A stretch of 10,378 bases of DNA from Haloarculaceae archaeon (GTDB taxonomy: Archaea; Halobacteriota; Halobacteria; Halobacteriales; Haloarculaceae). A program made the position numbers and the translations under genes. Numbering within the stretch: position 1 is the first letter of the stretch; every line of letters starts with the position of its first letter. The notes under the pieces are model-generated. The model was not told where the DNA came from and searched no databases. It saw nothing but the letters and a program-made list of their open reading frames with translations. The stretch spans positions 1 through 10,378 of the forward strand of contig JAHENO010000206.1 in NCBI GenBank assembly GCA_018609945.1, read 5' to 3'. Positions 1 through 6,397 of the stretch are shown here, one piece after another.

Positions 1-1
1 C

Positions 2-337
2 ACCGGGCGGTCGCTGGCAGTGGCGCTCGCTGTCGTCGCCGCCAGTGCGTTGCTGGTCGGTGGGGTTCTCCCGCTTGGCTCGCTGGGCAATCTGCTCGGG
101 GTGACACTCGGCGCCTTCCTCTACGGAGTGGCCTCGAGCACCCGCCACTACACGGAAACGACGCTCGCTGGCACGGCCGTCGGCGGCATGCTGGCGCTTC
201 TGGGAAACCTCGCGCTCTCGCTGACGGGTGTGGGCGTGCCGCTCGTTGCTGTCGGCGCGGTCGGCGGCGGGCTGGCCGGACTCGTCGGGCACTACTTCGG
301 GCGCGATTTGCGGGACGGCCTGACGCGGGAGATTTGA
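2..337 (+). CDS. Small glycine-rich integral membrane protein, C-terminal part (unknown function)
   Basis: Only the end of this gene may be in the window. The frame is open to the left edge, and the first possible start inside is a GTG at 20, which would give 105 residues. The visible protein is almost all Ala, Gly, Leu and Val and contains three or four stretches long enough to cross a membrane. Near the end is a glycine-zipper-like run (about residues 76-90 from the GTG) followed by a charged tail, GRDLRDGLTREI, likely cytoplasmic. There is no catalytic motif. Small glycine-rich membrane proteins of this kind are common and mostly uncharacterised in haloarchaea. I do not recognise the family with confidence. 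The stop at 335-337 is followed by convergent minus-strand sequence. Confidence 0.6.
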   Translation, partial: TGRSLAVALAVVAASALLVGGVLPLGSLGNLLGVTLGAFLYGVASSTRHYTETTLAGTAVGGMLALLGNLALSLTGVGVPLVAVGAVGGGLAGLVGHYFGRDLRDGLTREI

Positions 338-352
338 CTCCCCGCGGTCCGG

Positions 353-569
353 TCACTCGCCGGACTGGCCGCCCGAGGGTTGCCAGCCACTCTGTGCGGT
401 CCGGGCGTCGACTTTGTTGGGCGCGACCCGGCCCGCAAGCACGACACACCGGAGTTTTCGCGGGATGTAGACCCGGCGTCGCCCCGTCGGCAGCCAGCAG
501 TCGTGCGGTCGCTTTCCCGATACCGCTCGTTGCACCCGTAACGACTGCCGTCTCGGCGTCGACAACCAT
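353..569 (-). pseudogene. Remnant of a short-chain dehydrogenase/reductase (N-terminal NAD(P)-binding motif only)
   Basis: Reading the minus strand from an ATG at 569-567, the first 31 codons are a textbook SDR N-terminus: a beta strand (TAVVTG), the glycine motif TGATSGIG at residues 11-18, and an Ala/Leu-rich helix ending in ADGA. After about position 478 the similarity stops. The following residues (PGLHPAKTPVCRAC and on) are Pro/Arg/Cys-rich and unlike any Rossmann fold. There is no NNAG motif and no YxxxK motif. The original frame has no stop and runs antisense through the upstream membrane gene. A neighbouring frame ends in a TGA at 353-355. I read it as a deleted or frameshifted gene of which only the start survives. 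A weak TATA-like box (GTATCATC, about 590-598) lies at promoter distance, so it may still be transcribed. The loss of fold is seen directly; the pseudogene label is inference. Confidence 0.55.
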
Positions 570-642
570 AGCCGGTGTATGCGACAGAACGATGATACGC
601 GTTCGGCCCTCCCCGTTTCCGAGCGTGCGTTCCGGGAGACAG

Positions 643-1662
643 CTACGACGGCACCATCACTTCGGAGATGTCGTGGATACCGGCCCGGCGGACGACCGCA
701 CGGACGGGGCTCTGTGCGCCGGCGAGGTTGTCAGAGTCGCCATCGAGGACGAGCAACCGCGCGTCCCGCCCCTCGGCGAGGAGGCCACAGTTCAGGCCCG
801 CGATCTCGGCGCCGTTGACCGTCGCCATTGCGAGCACCTCCCGTGCGGAGACATCGGCCAGTTTCGCCGCGAACTCCATCTCGCGGAACATCGACGGGGA
901 GTTGAGCATCACGTTGTCCGTCCCGAGGGCGACTGTCGTGTGGTCGAGCAACTCACGGACCGGCGGGAGGCCAGCACCGGTGGTGAGATTCGACCGCGGG
1001 CAGACCACCACCGGCGTGTCGCTGTCGGCGACGCGTGCGAGATGCAACTCCTCGGCGTGGACCATGTGTACGAGGAAGTCAGGGTCGAGATCCAGCGCCA
1101 GGTTGATGTCGCCGGGACCGGCCTCGCCGGCGTGGATGCCAAAGAGCTTTCCGGCCTCGGCGGTCGCCCGGCGCTCGCGGCCGAACTCGTCGTCGGCGGC
1201 GCCGCTGGCCCCGAACCCGTCGGCCCGCTCCATCGCCGCAACCGATTCCCGGCCGAGGACGACTGTCTCGATGTCGATGCCCTCGCTTGCTGCCTCGAAC
1301 GCCTCGATGCCCTCGACGCCCCCCTCGCGGAACTCGATACAGGCCGCGGTGCCGCCAGCCTGCATGAACCGCAACGACCGCTCCATGGCCGCGACGAGTT
1401 CCTCGCGGTCGGCACCGGCGAGCAACCGATGTTTGAGTCCGTCGGGCGGTGCGACCAGTTCCGCCAGCGACTGTCCCTCGCCGGCCTCCTTTGCGATGGA
1501 GTCGCCGACGTGGGTGTGGGCGTTGACGAACGCCGGTAGGACGATGTCGTCGGTCCGGGCCGGTGACTCCTCGATGGCCGCGATGGTACCGTCCTCGACG
1601 ACGACGCGTCCCTCGATTGGCTCGAAGGACCGCCCGCGGAGGATCGTCCCCTCGACGATCAT
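643..1662 (-). CDS. Amidohydrolase-superfamily hydrolase/deaminase (cytosine deaminase/Trz/Atz-like)
   Basis: A 339-residue metal-dependent hydrolase. The N-terminal segment (about 1-45) forms the small beta-sandwich seen in this superfamily, followed by the metal site NAHTHVGD (His49, His51). Further ligands are His177 with Glu180 in GIHAGEAG, the proton-handling HxxE of deaminase-type members, then His199/His202 in HMVHAEE, and Asp249 in GTDN. The CPRSN motif at 221-225 is also typical of cytosine deaminase and chlorohydrolase relatives. The complete metal and catalytic set implies an active enzyme that removes ammonia or another leaving group from a ring compound; the substrate cannot be read from sequence. 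At 339 residues it is shorter than the usual 400-450. The ATG at 1662 was chosen because it overlaps the stop of the upstream HD-domain gene by one base (TGATG), with GGAGG 10 nt before it, which points to coupled translation. Confidence 0.85.
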   Translation of the reverse strand: MIVEGTILRGRSFEPIEGRVVVEDGTIAAIEESPARTDDIVLPAFVNAHTHVGDSIAKEAGEGQSLAELVAPPDGLKHRLLAGADREELVAAMERSLRFMQAGGTAACIEFREGGVEGIEAFEAASEGIDIETVVLGRESVAAMERADGFGASGAADDEFGRERRATAEAGKLFGIHAGEAGPGDINLALDLDPDFLVHMVHAEELHLARVADSDTPVVVCPRSNLTTGAGLPPVRELLDHTTVALGTDNVMLNSPSMFREMEFAAKLADVSAREVLAMATVNGAEIAGLNCGLLAEGRDARLLVLDGDSDNLAGAQSPVRAVVRRAGIHDISEVMVPS

Positions 1663-2885
1663 CACTCGAAATCCTCCAGCGTCGCGTTGACGCCGGGCCG
1701 GACGTCGCGCACCAGGGCCCCCTCGAGGTCGAGCCCGAGCGCGCGGATGGCGGCGTCGCCGACCCGTTCGCTCGTCTTCGCGGGCGCGTAGACGCCCAGC
1801 CGCCACTGGTCGCGCTGGGTCGTCCGGAGTGCCTGGACGAGCGTCGACTGCTCGCCCAGCCGGCGTACCTCGCCGTTGACCAGCACGCGCGAGGTCGACT
1901 CGGTCATCTCCGGGGGCTCGGGCACGTCGAGGACGACCGTCTCGGGATCGACGCCCGCCTCGCTCGCGACCGACCGCTCCATCTCGCGGACGGTCTCGTG
2001 GTCCGCCTCGCGGATCTCCCCGGGGACGGCGTCCATCTCCGCCCACACCGCCCGCTTGAACAGGTCACGCTCGTCGAGCCGGCGGGCGTAGGGCGCGGTC
2101 CGGTCGCACTCCCTGAGCGCGACGCGCAGTTCGTAGTCGTCCATCCGCCGGAGTTCACTCGCGGCGGCCTCCCCGGCCTCGATGAGGCGCTCGGCCCCGC
2201 GGCGGAGCATCGCCTTCGCGATGCGGGCGACGTGGTGCTGGTAGACCGTCGGGTTCATCAGCGCCCGCGCCACGAGGAGACTCTCGGCGGTCTGGACGTT
2301 CCCCTCGTCGAGGACGAGTTCACCGTCGACGAAGCGCAGTTCCCGGACCAGCCGGCTGTGGTCGATGGTGCCGTAGGGAACGCCGGTGTGGTGGGCGTCG
2401 CGGACGAGATAGTCCATCCGGTCGACGTCGAGTTCGCCGGAGACGAGCTGCCCGAGTTCCCCCCTCCCGGCGACCAGGTCCGCGACGCGGTCGGGATTGA
2501 GGCCGTGGTCGCTGAGGACGCTCGCGACCGCGCCCGTCCCGATGAGGTCCGCGACGTCGTCGTGGTACTTGCCGGTCCGGCGATACAGGAGTTCCTCGAC
2601 GTTGTGGCTGTAGGGCGCGTGCCCGATGTCGTGCAACAGGGCCGCTGCCCGGACGCGCTCGGCCTGCTGGCCCTCGATGCCGAGCCCCGCGAGCGCGCGG
2701 TCGGCCAGGTGGTAGACCCCGAGGCTGTGCTCGAATCGCGTGTGGTTCGCGGAGGGGTAGACCAGTACGACCGTCCCCAGCTGGGTGATCCGGCGGAGTC
2801 GCTGGACCGGCGGCGTGTCCAGCAGTTCGCGCGCCACCCCCGTCACCTCGATGTAGTCGTGCACGCTGTCCTTGATGGTCGTCAT
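1662..2885 (-). CDS. HD-domain metal-dependent phosphohydrolase (SAMHD1/dGTPase-like)
   Basis: A 407-residue protein with the full HD metal site. His53 is in TRFEHSLGVYHLA, His85-Asp86 in LLHDIGHAPYSH, and Asp155 in ELDVDRMDYLVRDAHHTG. This last motif matches the SAMHD1 IDVDKWDY block, including the Arg/Lys (156) and Tyr (159) that contact the nucleotide triphosphate there. Early motifs such as DTPPVQRLRRITQLG (about 23-37) are also characteristic of this branch. Relatives hydrolyse deoxynucleoside triphosphates or other phosphate esters; the exact substrate is not determined here. The C-terminal 200 residues are acidic, mostly helical and poorly conserved. It is the first gene of a two-gene unit with the amidohydrolase. 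Its own TATA-like box (TTTTA, minus strand 2922-2918) lies 33 nt above the ATG at 2885, which implies a very short leader. Confidence 0.9.
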   Translation of the reverse strand: MTTIKDSVHDYIEVTGVARELLDTPPVQRLRRITQLGTVVLVYPSANHTRFEHSLGVYHLADRALAGLGIEGQQAERVRAAALLHDIGHAPYSHNVEELLYRRTGKYHDDVADLIGTGAVASVLSDHGLNPDRVADLVAGRGELGQLVSGELDVDRMDYLVRDAHHTGVPYGTIDHSRLVRELRFVDGELVLDEGNVQTAESLLVARALMNPTVYQHHVARIAKAMLRRGAERLIEAGEAAASELRRMDDYELRVALRECDRTAPYARRLDERDLFKRAVWAEMDAVPGEIREADHETVREMERSVASEAGVDPETVVLDVPEPPEMTESTSRVLVNGEVRRLGEQSTLVQALRTTQRDQWRLGVYAPAKTSERVGDAAIRALGLDLEGALVRDVRPGVNATLEDFE

Positions 2886-2917
2886 CGGTCGCTCGTCCGG
2901 GTTTGGGCACCCCGCAG

Positions 2918-2923
2918 TAAAAG
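2918..2923 (-). promoter_or_regulatory. TATA-like box for the HD phosphohydrolase/amidohydrolase unit
   Basis: The minus-strand sequence CTTTTA is the only T/A-rich run in a very GC-rich stretch. Archaeal start sites lie about 25-27 nt below such boxes, which puts the start near 2893-2896, only about 10 nt before the ATG. The position is seen; the promoter role is inferred. Confidence 0.45.
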
Positions 2924-3027
2924 CCGTCCGGCGCCGGGCGGCGGACTCTGTGGGCGGAATTCACCGAGCACGTCGAGCAGTTCCTGACGGCTGGCGTCAC
3001 CGCGTTGCGCGCAGGGGCGAACGGACG

Positions 3028-3034
3028 GTTTAAC
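3028..3034 (+). promoter_or_regulatory. TATA-like box for the cofD operon
   Basis: The sequence GTTTAAC is centred about 28 nt upstream of the cofD ATG at 3059, which predicts a leaderless transcript starting at or next to the start codon. No Shine-Dalgarno site is present before this ATG, unlike the downstream genes of the operon. This agrees with leaderless initiation for the first gene only. Confidence 0.5.
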
Positions 3035-3058
3035 ACCGACACAGCCATAGGCCGGGGC

Positions 3059-4051
3059 ATGACGACGTTCCTCTCGGGGGGGACGGGCACGCCGAAGCTG
3101 CTCGCCGGCGCGGACGGCGTCTTCCCGCCCGGGGAGACGACGGTCGTCGCCAACACCGGCGACGACGTTGAACTCGGGGGGTTGCTCGTCTGCCCGGACC
3201 TGGATACGGTCCTCTACCTGGAGGGGGACGTGCTGGACCGCGAGACGTGGTGGGGAATCGGCGACGACACGGCGCAGACACACGAGGAACTCCACCGCCT
3301 CGCCGGGGCCGCGGACCTGGCCGGCGGCCCGCGGTATCTCGGCGCCGAGGCACAGACGGCCGGCCGACCCATCGCGCGGTGGCGGCGCTTCTCCGGCGTC
3401 GCCGAGTTCATGCACATCGGCGACCGCGACCGTGCGGTCCACGTCACCCGGACCGGATTGCTCGACGAGGGTTACACCCTGACCGGAGCGACCCGCGTCC
3501 TGGCGACGGCGTTCGGCCTCGACCGGGACGTGCTCCCGATGAGCGACGACCCCGTGGCGACGCTCGTGCACACGCCCGCTGGCCCGGTGCACTTCCAGGA
3601 GTTCTGGGTCGCCCGGGACGGCGAGCCGACCGTCGAGGACGTCGAGTTCCGCGGCGGCGAAGACGCGACGGCGACCGACGCCGTGTTGCGGGCGCTCCGG
3701 GAGCCGGTGGTGATCGGCCCCTCGAACCCGGTGACGAGTCTCGGCCCGATGCTCGCCGTCGATGGCATTCGGCGGGCCCTCGCGGAGACGCCGGTCGTCG
3801 CCGTCTCCCCGTTCGTCGAGGACCGGGTCTTCTCCGGCCCGGCCGCGAAGCTGATGGCCGCCGTCGGCTACGAACCGTCGACGGCGGGCGTGGCCGAGGC
3901 CTATCCCTTCACCGACGCGTTCGTGCTCGATTCGGCCGACGACACGGCGCTGGACCGCCCGGTCGTCCGGACCGACACCGGGATGGAGACGGCCGAGGAC
4001 TCGGCGCGGGTGGCGCGCGCCGTCGCGGAGGCCCTGGAGGTGGTGTCGTGA
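3059..4051 (+). CDS. cofD: 2-phospho-L-lactate transferase CofD (coenzyme F420 biosynthesis)
   Basis: A 330-residue enzyme of the CofD family. It transfers the phospholactyl part of lactyl-2-diphospho-5'-guanosine to Fo, giving F420-0, the precursor of the deazaflavin coenzyme F420. Family motifs are intact: SGGTGTPK at residues 6-13, VANTGDD at 30-36, MSDDPVAT at 161-168 and the GPSNPVTSLGPML block at 220-232, which lines the GDP/Fo pocket. The length matches the family (about 310-330). The ATG at 3059 is preferred over an in-frame TTG at 3005 because homologues start at the TTFLSGGTG strand and because a TATA-like box sits 28 nt upstream. The gene opens a four-gene operon. Its stop overlaps the next ATG by one base, with GGAGG (4036-4040) inside its own 3' end serving the next gene. 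Confidence 0.95.
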   Translation: MTTFLSGGTGTPKLLAGADGVFPPGETTVVANTGDDVELGGLLVCPDLDTVLYLEGDVLDRETWWGIGDDTAQTHEELHRLAGAADLAGGPRYLGAEAQTAGRPIARWRRFSGVAEFMHIGDRDRAVHVTRTGLLDEGYTLTGATRVLATAFGLDRDVLPMSDDPVATLVHTPAGPVHFQEFWVARDGEPTVEDVEFRGGEDATATDAVLRALREPVVIGPSNPVTSLGPMLAVDGIRRALAETPVVAVSPFVEDRVFSGPAAKLMAAVGYEPSTAGVAEAYPFTDAFVLDSADDTALDRPVVRTDTGMETAEDSARVARAVAEALEVVS

Positions 4052-4803
4052 TGTTCGAGCCGCGCCTGGCACTCGCAAGCCTGAGCGGCCACTCCGACGC
4101 CCGCTGGGCACGGACCGGCGCCGACGCCGCCGGCGCGGCCTTCCTCGGCGGCATCGCCATCGACGGGCCCACGCGAGACGCGGCCCGTCAACTGGTCGAG
4201 CGCGACCGCGAGGAGTTCCTGCCGCCCGATCCCGTCGCCTTCGTCGCGGCCCAGTTCGAGGCGCTCGACGACGTGCCGTTACGACCCGCGATAAACGTCC
4301 GCACGACGTCCCGGGAACCGCTCCGCGAGATCGCGCGCGTCTGCCGGGACCACGGCGCCATCCTGGAGGTGAACGCCCACTGCCGCCAGGACGAGATGTG
4401 CGCGGTCGGGTGTGGCGAGCGGCTCCTCCGAAATCCCGACCGGCTCCGGGAGTACGTCGCCACGGCGGCGGCGACCGGCGCGGCCGTGAGCGTCAAGGTC
4501 CGGACGGAAGTCGACGGGGTCGACCTTCCCGGGCTCGCGGCGACGCTCGACGAGGCGGGTGCGGACGCCATCCACGTCGACGCGATGGACTCGGAGCCGG
4601 TCGTCGCCGACGTCGTCGAGGAGACGGACGCGTTCGTGATCGCCAACAACGGCGTCCGCGACAGAGCGACGGTCCACGAGTATCTCAAGTACGGCGCGGA
4701 CGCAGTCAGCGTCGGCCGCCCGAGCGACGACCCGGCAGTCCTCGCCCGGGTCCGCGAGGCGACCGACGCGTGGTTCGCGTCTCCCAGGGAGGCCACACGG
4801 TGA
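4051..4803 (+). CDS. Dihydrouridine-synthase-like FMN TIM-barrel protein, no tRNA-binding domain
   Basis: A 250-residue protein related to tRNA-dihydrouridine synthases. The block NAHCRQDEMCAVGCGERLL (108-126) aligns without gaps to the Dus motif built around N-x-G-C-P. Asn108 and Cys111 fall on the conserved Asn and catalytic Cys, with two extra cysteines at 117 and 121. SVKVRTEVDG (147-156) matches the Dus lysine strand (SVKxRxG). IANNGVRD (197-204) and YGADAVSVGR (214-223) match the FMN phosphate-binding strands. Two features differ from true Dus: the HGRT motif is replaced by HVDAMD (175-180), and the C-terminal helical tRNA-binding domain (about 70 residues) is absent. Databases would probably call it tRNA-dihydrouridine synthase, but its place behind cofD argues for a small-molecule substrate. 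The ATG at 4051 overlaps the cofD stop, with GGAGG 10 nt before it. Confidence 0.8.
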   Translation: MFEPRLALASLSGHSDARWARTGADAAGAAFLGGIAIDGPTRDAARQLVERDREEFLPPDPVAFVAAQFEALDDVPLRPAINVRTTSREPLREIARVCRDHGAILEVNAHCRQDEMCAVGCGERLLRNPDRLREYVATAAATGAAVSVKVRTEVDGVDLPGLAATLDEAGADAIHVDAMDSEPVVADVVEETDAFVIANNGVRDRATVHEYLKYGADAVSVGRPSDDPAVLARVREATDAWFASPREATR

Positions 4804-5633
4804 GGTCGACCGCCGAGAACGCCCAGCTGGCGCTCCTGCTGGAGGTGTCGAGCACGCCGAAACCGGGCAACGTCGACCGGGCCCGGGAGTATCCCGACCT
4901 GCGGTTCGAGCACTTCGTGGCCGGCGCGGTGGGTGCCCGCGAGGGGCTGGCCCGCGCCGCGGACGGCGGGCCGGTGGGCGAGTCCTTCCGGGCGGCCATC
5001 GCCGGGATGAGCGCGCAGTCGGGCGGGAACACGCAGTTCGGCGCCATCCTGCTCGTGACGCCGCTCGTTCGCGCGGCCGCGGCGGGTGACCTCTCGCCTG
5101 CGGGCGTCGAGCACGTCCTCGCGGAGACCACGGTCGCGGACGCTGCGGAGTTCTACCGGGCCTTCGAGCACGTCGACGTCGCCGTCGAGGACCCGCCCGA
5201 GGGGATGGAGGACCTCGACGTCCGGCGGGGTTCCGACGCGGTCCCGGCGGTCCGCGAGCGCGGGCTGACCTTCGCCGGATTGATGGACCGCTCGGCCCCG
5301 ACCGACGGCGTCGCGGCGGAACTCGCGTCCGGGTGTCCGCGGACCTTCGAGGTGGCAGACCACATCGAGGCGGAGTCGGGACCGGTCACCGACCGCGCGG
5401 CCGCGGCGTACCTCGACGCGCTCGCGACCGACGTGGACACGTTCGTCCGCGCCCAGCACGGCCCCGAGACGGCCGAGGAGGTGCGCCGGCGGGCCGGGGC
5501 CGCACTCGCGGGCGAGGAAGACCCCGCGGCGCTGGCCTCGGAGTTCGTCGAGCGCGGGATCAATCCCGGAACGACCGCGGACATCGTCGCTGGCGGACTG
5601 TTCGTGGCCCTCGAACGCGGGCTGGAGGTGTGA
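4800..5633 (+). CDS. CitG-like triphosphoribosyl-dephospho-CoA synthase family protein
   Basis: A 277-residue protein of the CitG/MdcB family. Three family blocks are present: EVSSTPKPGNVDR (15-27; CitG has a PKPGLVDR-type block), GGNTQFGAI (75-83; CitG GVNTHKGAI) and NPGTTADIVAGGLFVA (255-270; CitG SPGGSADLLA). The CitG motif His-x-Asp-Met after the first block is changed to a PDLRFEHF stretch. Bacterial CitG makes the prosthetic group of citrate lyase from dephospho-CoA and ATP. No citrate lyase or malonate decarboxylase gene is nearby, and archaeal homologues have no proven role that I know of. The GTG start at 4800 was chosen because it makes a GTGA overlap with the preceding stop and has GGGAGG 7 nt upstream. 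Family membership is well supported; the substrate is unknown, probably a nucleotide or cofactor. Confidence 0.85.
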   Translation: MRSTAENAQLALLLEVSSTPKPGNVDRAREYPDLRFEHFVAGAVGAREGLARAADGGPVGESFRAAIAGMSAQSGGNTQFGAILLVTPLVRAAAAGDLSPAGVEHVLAETTVADAAEFYRAFEHVDVAVEDPPEGMEDLDVRRGSDAVPAVRERGLTFAGLMDRSAPTDGVAAELASGCPRTFEVADHIEAESGPVTDRAAAAYLDALATDVDTFVRAQHGPETAEEVRRRAGAALAGEEDPAALASEFVERGINPGTTADIVAGGLFVALERGLEV

Positions 5634-5635
5634 CC

Positions 5636-6280
5636 GTGACGGAGTGGCCGGTCGAACTGCGCGGGGTCACGGAATCGGTCGTCACCACGGAGGGCCCGAA
5701 CGGCCAGTGGAACGTCGCGGCCCTCGGATTGCACGCCCAGAGCGACGATGAGGGGGACGGCGAGAGTGATAGTGGGAGGGACACCGGGCAACCGACCGGT
5801 GACACGGACGGAGCAGAGCAGGCCCGCGTCCGCGCGCGAACGTGGGGGCGGACCCGGACCTGGCGGAACTTCCGCGAGCGCGGCGAGGGGTACGTCCAGT
5901 TCACCCGCGACCCGGTCGACTTCGTCGAGGCCGCACTCGCCGTCCGCGAGGCGGACGACCCCATCCTCGACAGCGCTGACGCCTGGGTCCGCGTCGATGT
6001 GACGCAGACCGACGACGGCGAGTCCGGGGGCACGCAGTGGGTGGACTGGCGGCTGGACCCCCGCGAGGCGGCCGTCGAGCGGCGGGCCGTCCCGACCACG
6101 AACCGCGGCCACGCCGCGGTGGTCGAGGCGACGGTCGCCGCCTCGCGACTCGACGTCGAGAGTTACGACACCGACCGTCTCCGGGAGCGGCTCGACTACT
6201 TCGAGGACGTCGCGGTGCGGTGTGGCGGCCCCCGGGAACGGGCGGCCATCGAGCGGGTGGCGGACCTCGTCGAGTGGTGA
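5636..6280 (+). CDS. DUF447 family protein, probable FMN-binding split-barrel
   Basis: A 214-residue protein of the DUF447 family. It opens with the family pattern of a strand containing ESVVTTEGPNGQWNVAALGL (about 13-32) and continues after a linker with an RARTWGRTRTWRNF block (66-79) and YVQFTRDPVDFVEAAL (86-101). The second half has PTTNRGHAAVVEATV and a DRLRERLDYFEDVAVRCGG helix (about 153-198). From memory, a methanogen member has been crystallised with FMN in a flavin-reductase-like split barrel; function is not established. An acidic Asp/Glu/Gly/Ser linker at about residues 35-62 looks like a haloarchaeal insertion in a surface loop. It is the last gene of the cofD operon. I chose the GTG at 5636 because GGAGG (5624-5628) lies 7 nt upstream; a GTG at 5630, overlapping the previous stop, is possible but would sit only 1 nt from that site. 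Confidence 0.85.
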   Translation: MTEWPVELRGVTESVVTTEGPNGQWNVAALGLHAQSDDEGDGESDSGRDTGQPTGDTDGAEQARVRARTWGRTRTWRNFRERGEGYVQFTRDPVDFVEAALAVREADDPILDSADAWVRVDVTQTDDGESGGTQWVDWRLDPREAAVERRAVPTTNRGHAAVVEATVAASRLDVESYDTDRLRERLDYFEDVAVRCGGPRERAAIERVADLVEW

Positions 6281-6313
6281 CACCGCCGGCATCTTGAAGT
6301 GGCCCGTATCTGT

Positions 6314-6397
6314 ATGTCGGCCACCATGTATCCGAGGCCGGTGAACACGACCGATTCCACCGGGGTCGAGGCGTCCGTCCGGGGGCGACGCGTATGA
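6314..6397 (+). CDS. Possible 27-codon upstream ORF overlapping the transglutaminase start
   Basis: A short frame starting at ATG 6314 (MSATMYPRPV...) ends at TGA 6395-6397, which overlaps the next gene's ATG in an ATGA arrangement. A second in-frame ATG lies at 6326. No ribosome-binding site is evident and the peptide resembles nothing I know. It matters only as a possible coupled leader, because the following gene has no clear promoter or Shine-Dalgarno site of its own. It could easily be chance in such GC-rich DNA. Confidence 0.2.
   Translation: MSATMYPRPVNTTDSTGVEASVRGRRV

Noticed and set aside
338..642. Possible tRNA or small RNA gene in the gap before the amidohydrolase
   Set aside because: No tRNA-like arms or strong hairpin were seen; the SDR remnant explains the only recognisable signal.
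334..1690. Long plus-strand open frames across the amidohydrolase gene
   Set aside because: They are antisense to an enzyme with all metal ligands in order, and their translations are Arg/Ser/Ala-rich with no family motifs; typical for GC-rich DNA.
2882..3012. Minus-strand frame ending in ATGA at the HD gene start (containing RQELLDVLGEF), a possible small upstream gene
   Set aside because: It has no convincing start, runs antisense into cofD, and contains the TTTTA box at the right spacing for the HD gene, so it is probably non-coding.
2921..3058. Plus-strand N-terminal extension of CofD (frame reading AEFTEHVEQFLTAGVTAL before the ATG)
   Set aside because: The frame is open back to a TAA at 2918, but its only start is a TTG at 3005. 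CofD proteins begin at the TTFLSGGTG strand, and the TATA-like box supports the ATG at 3059.
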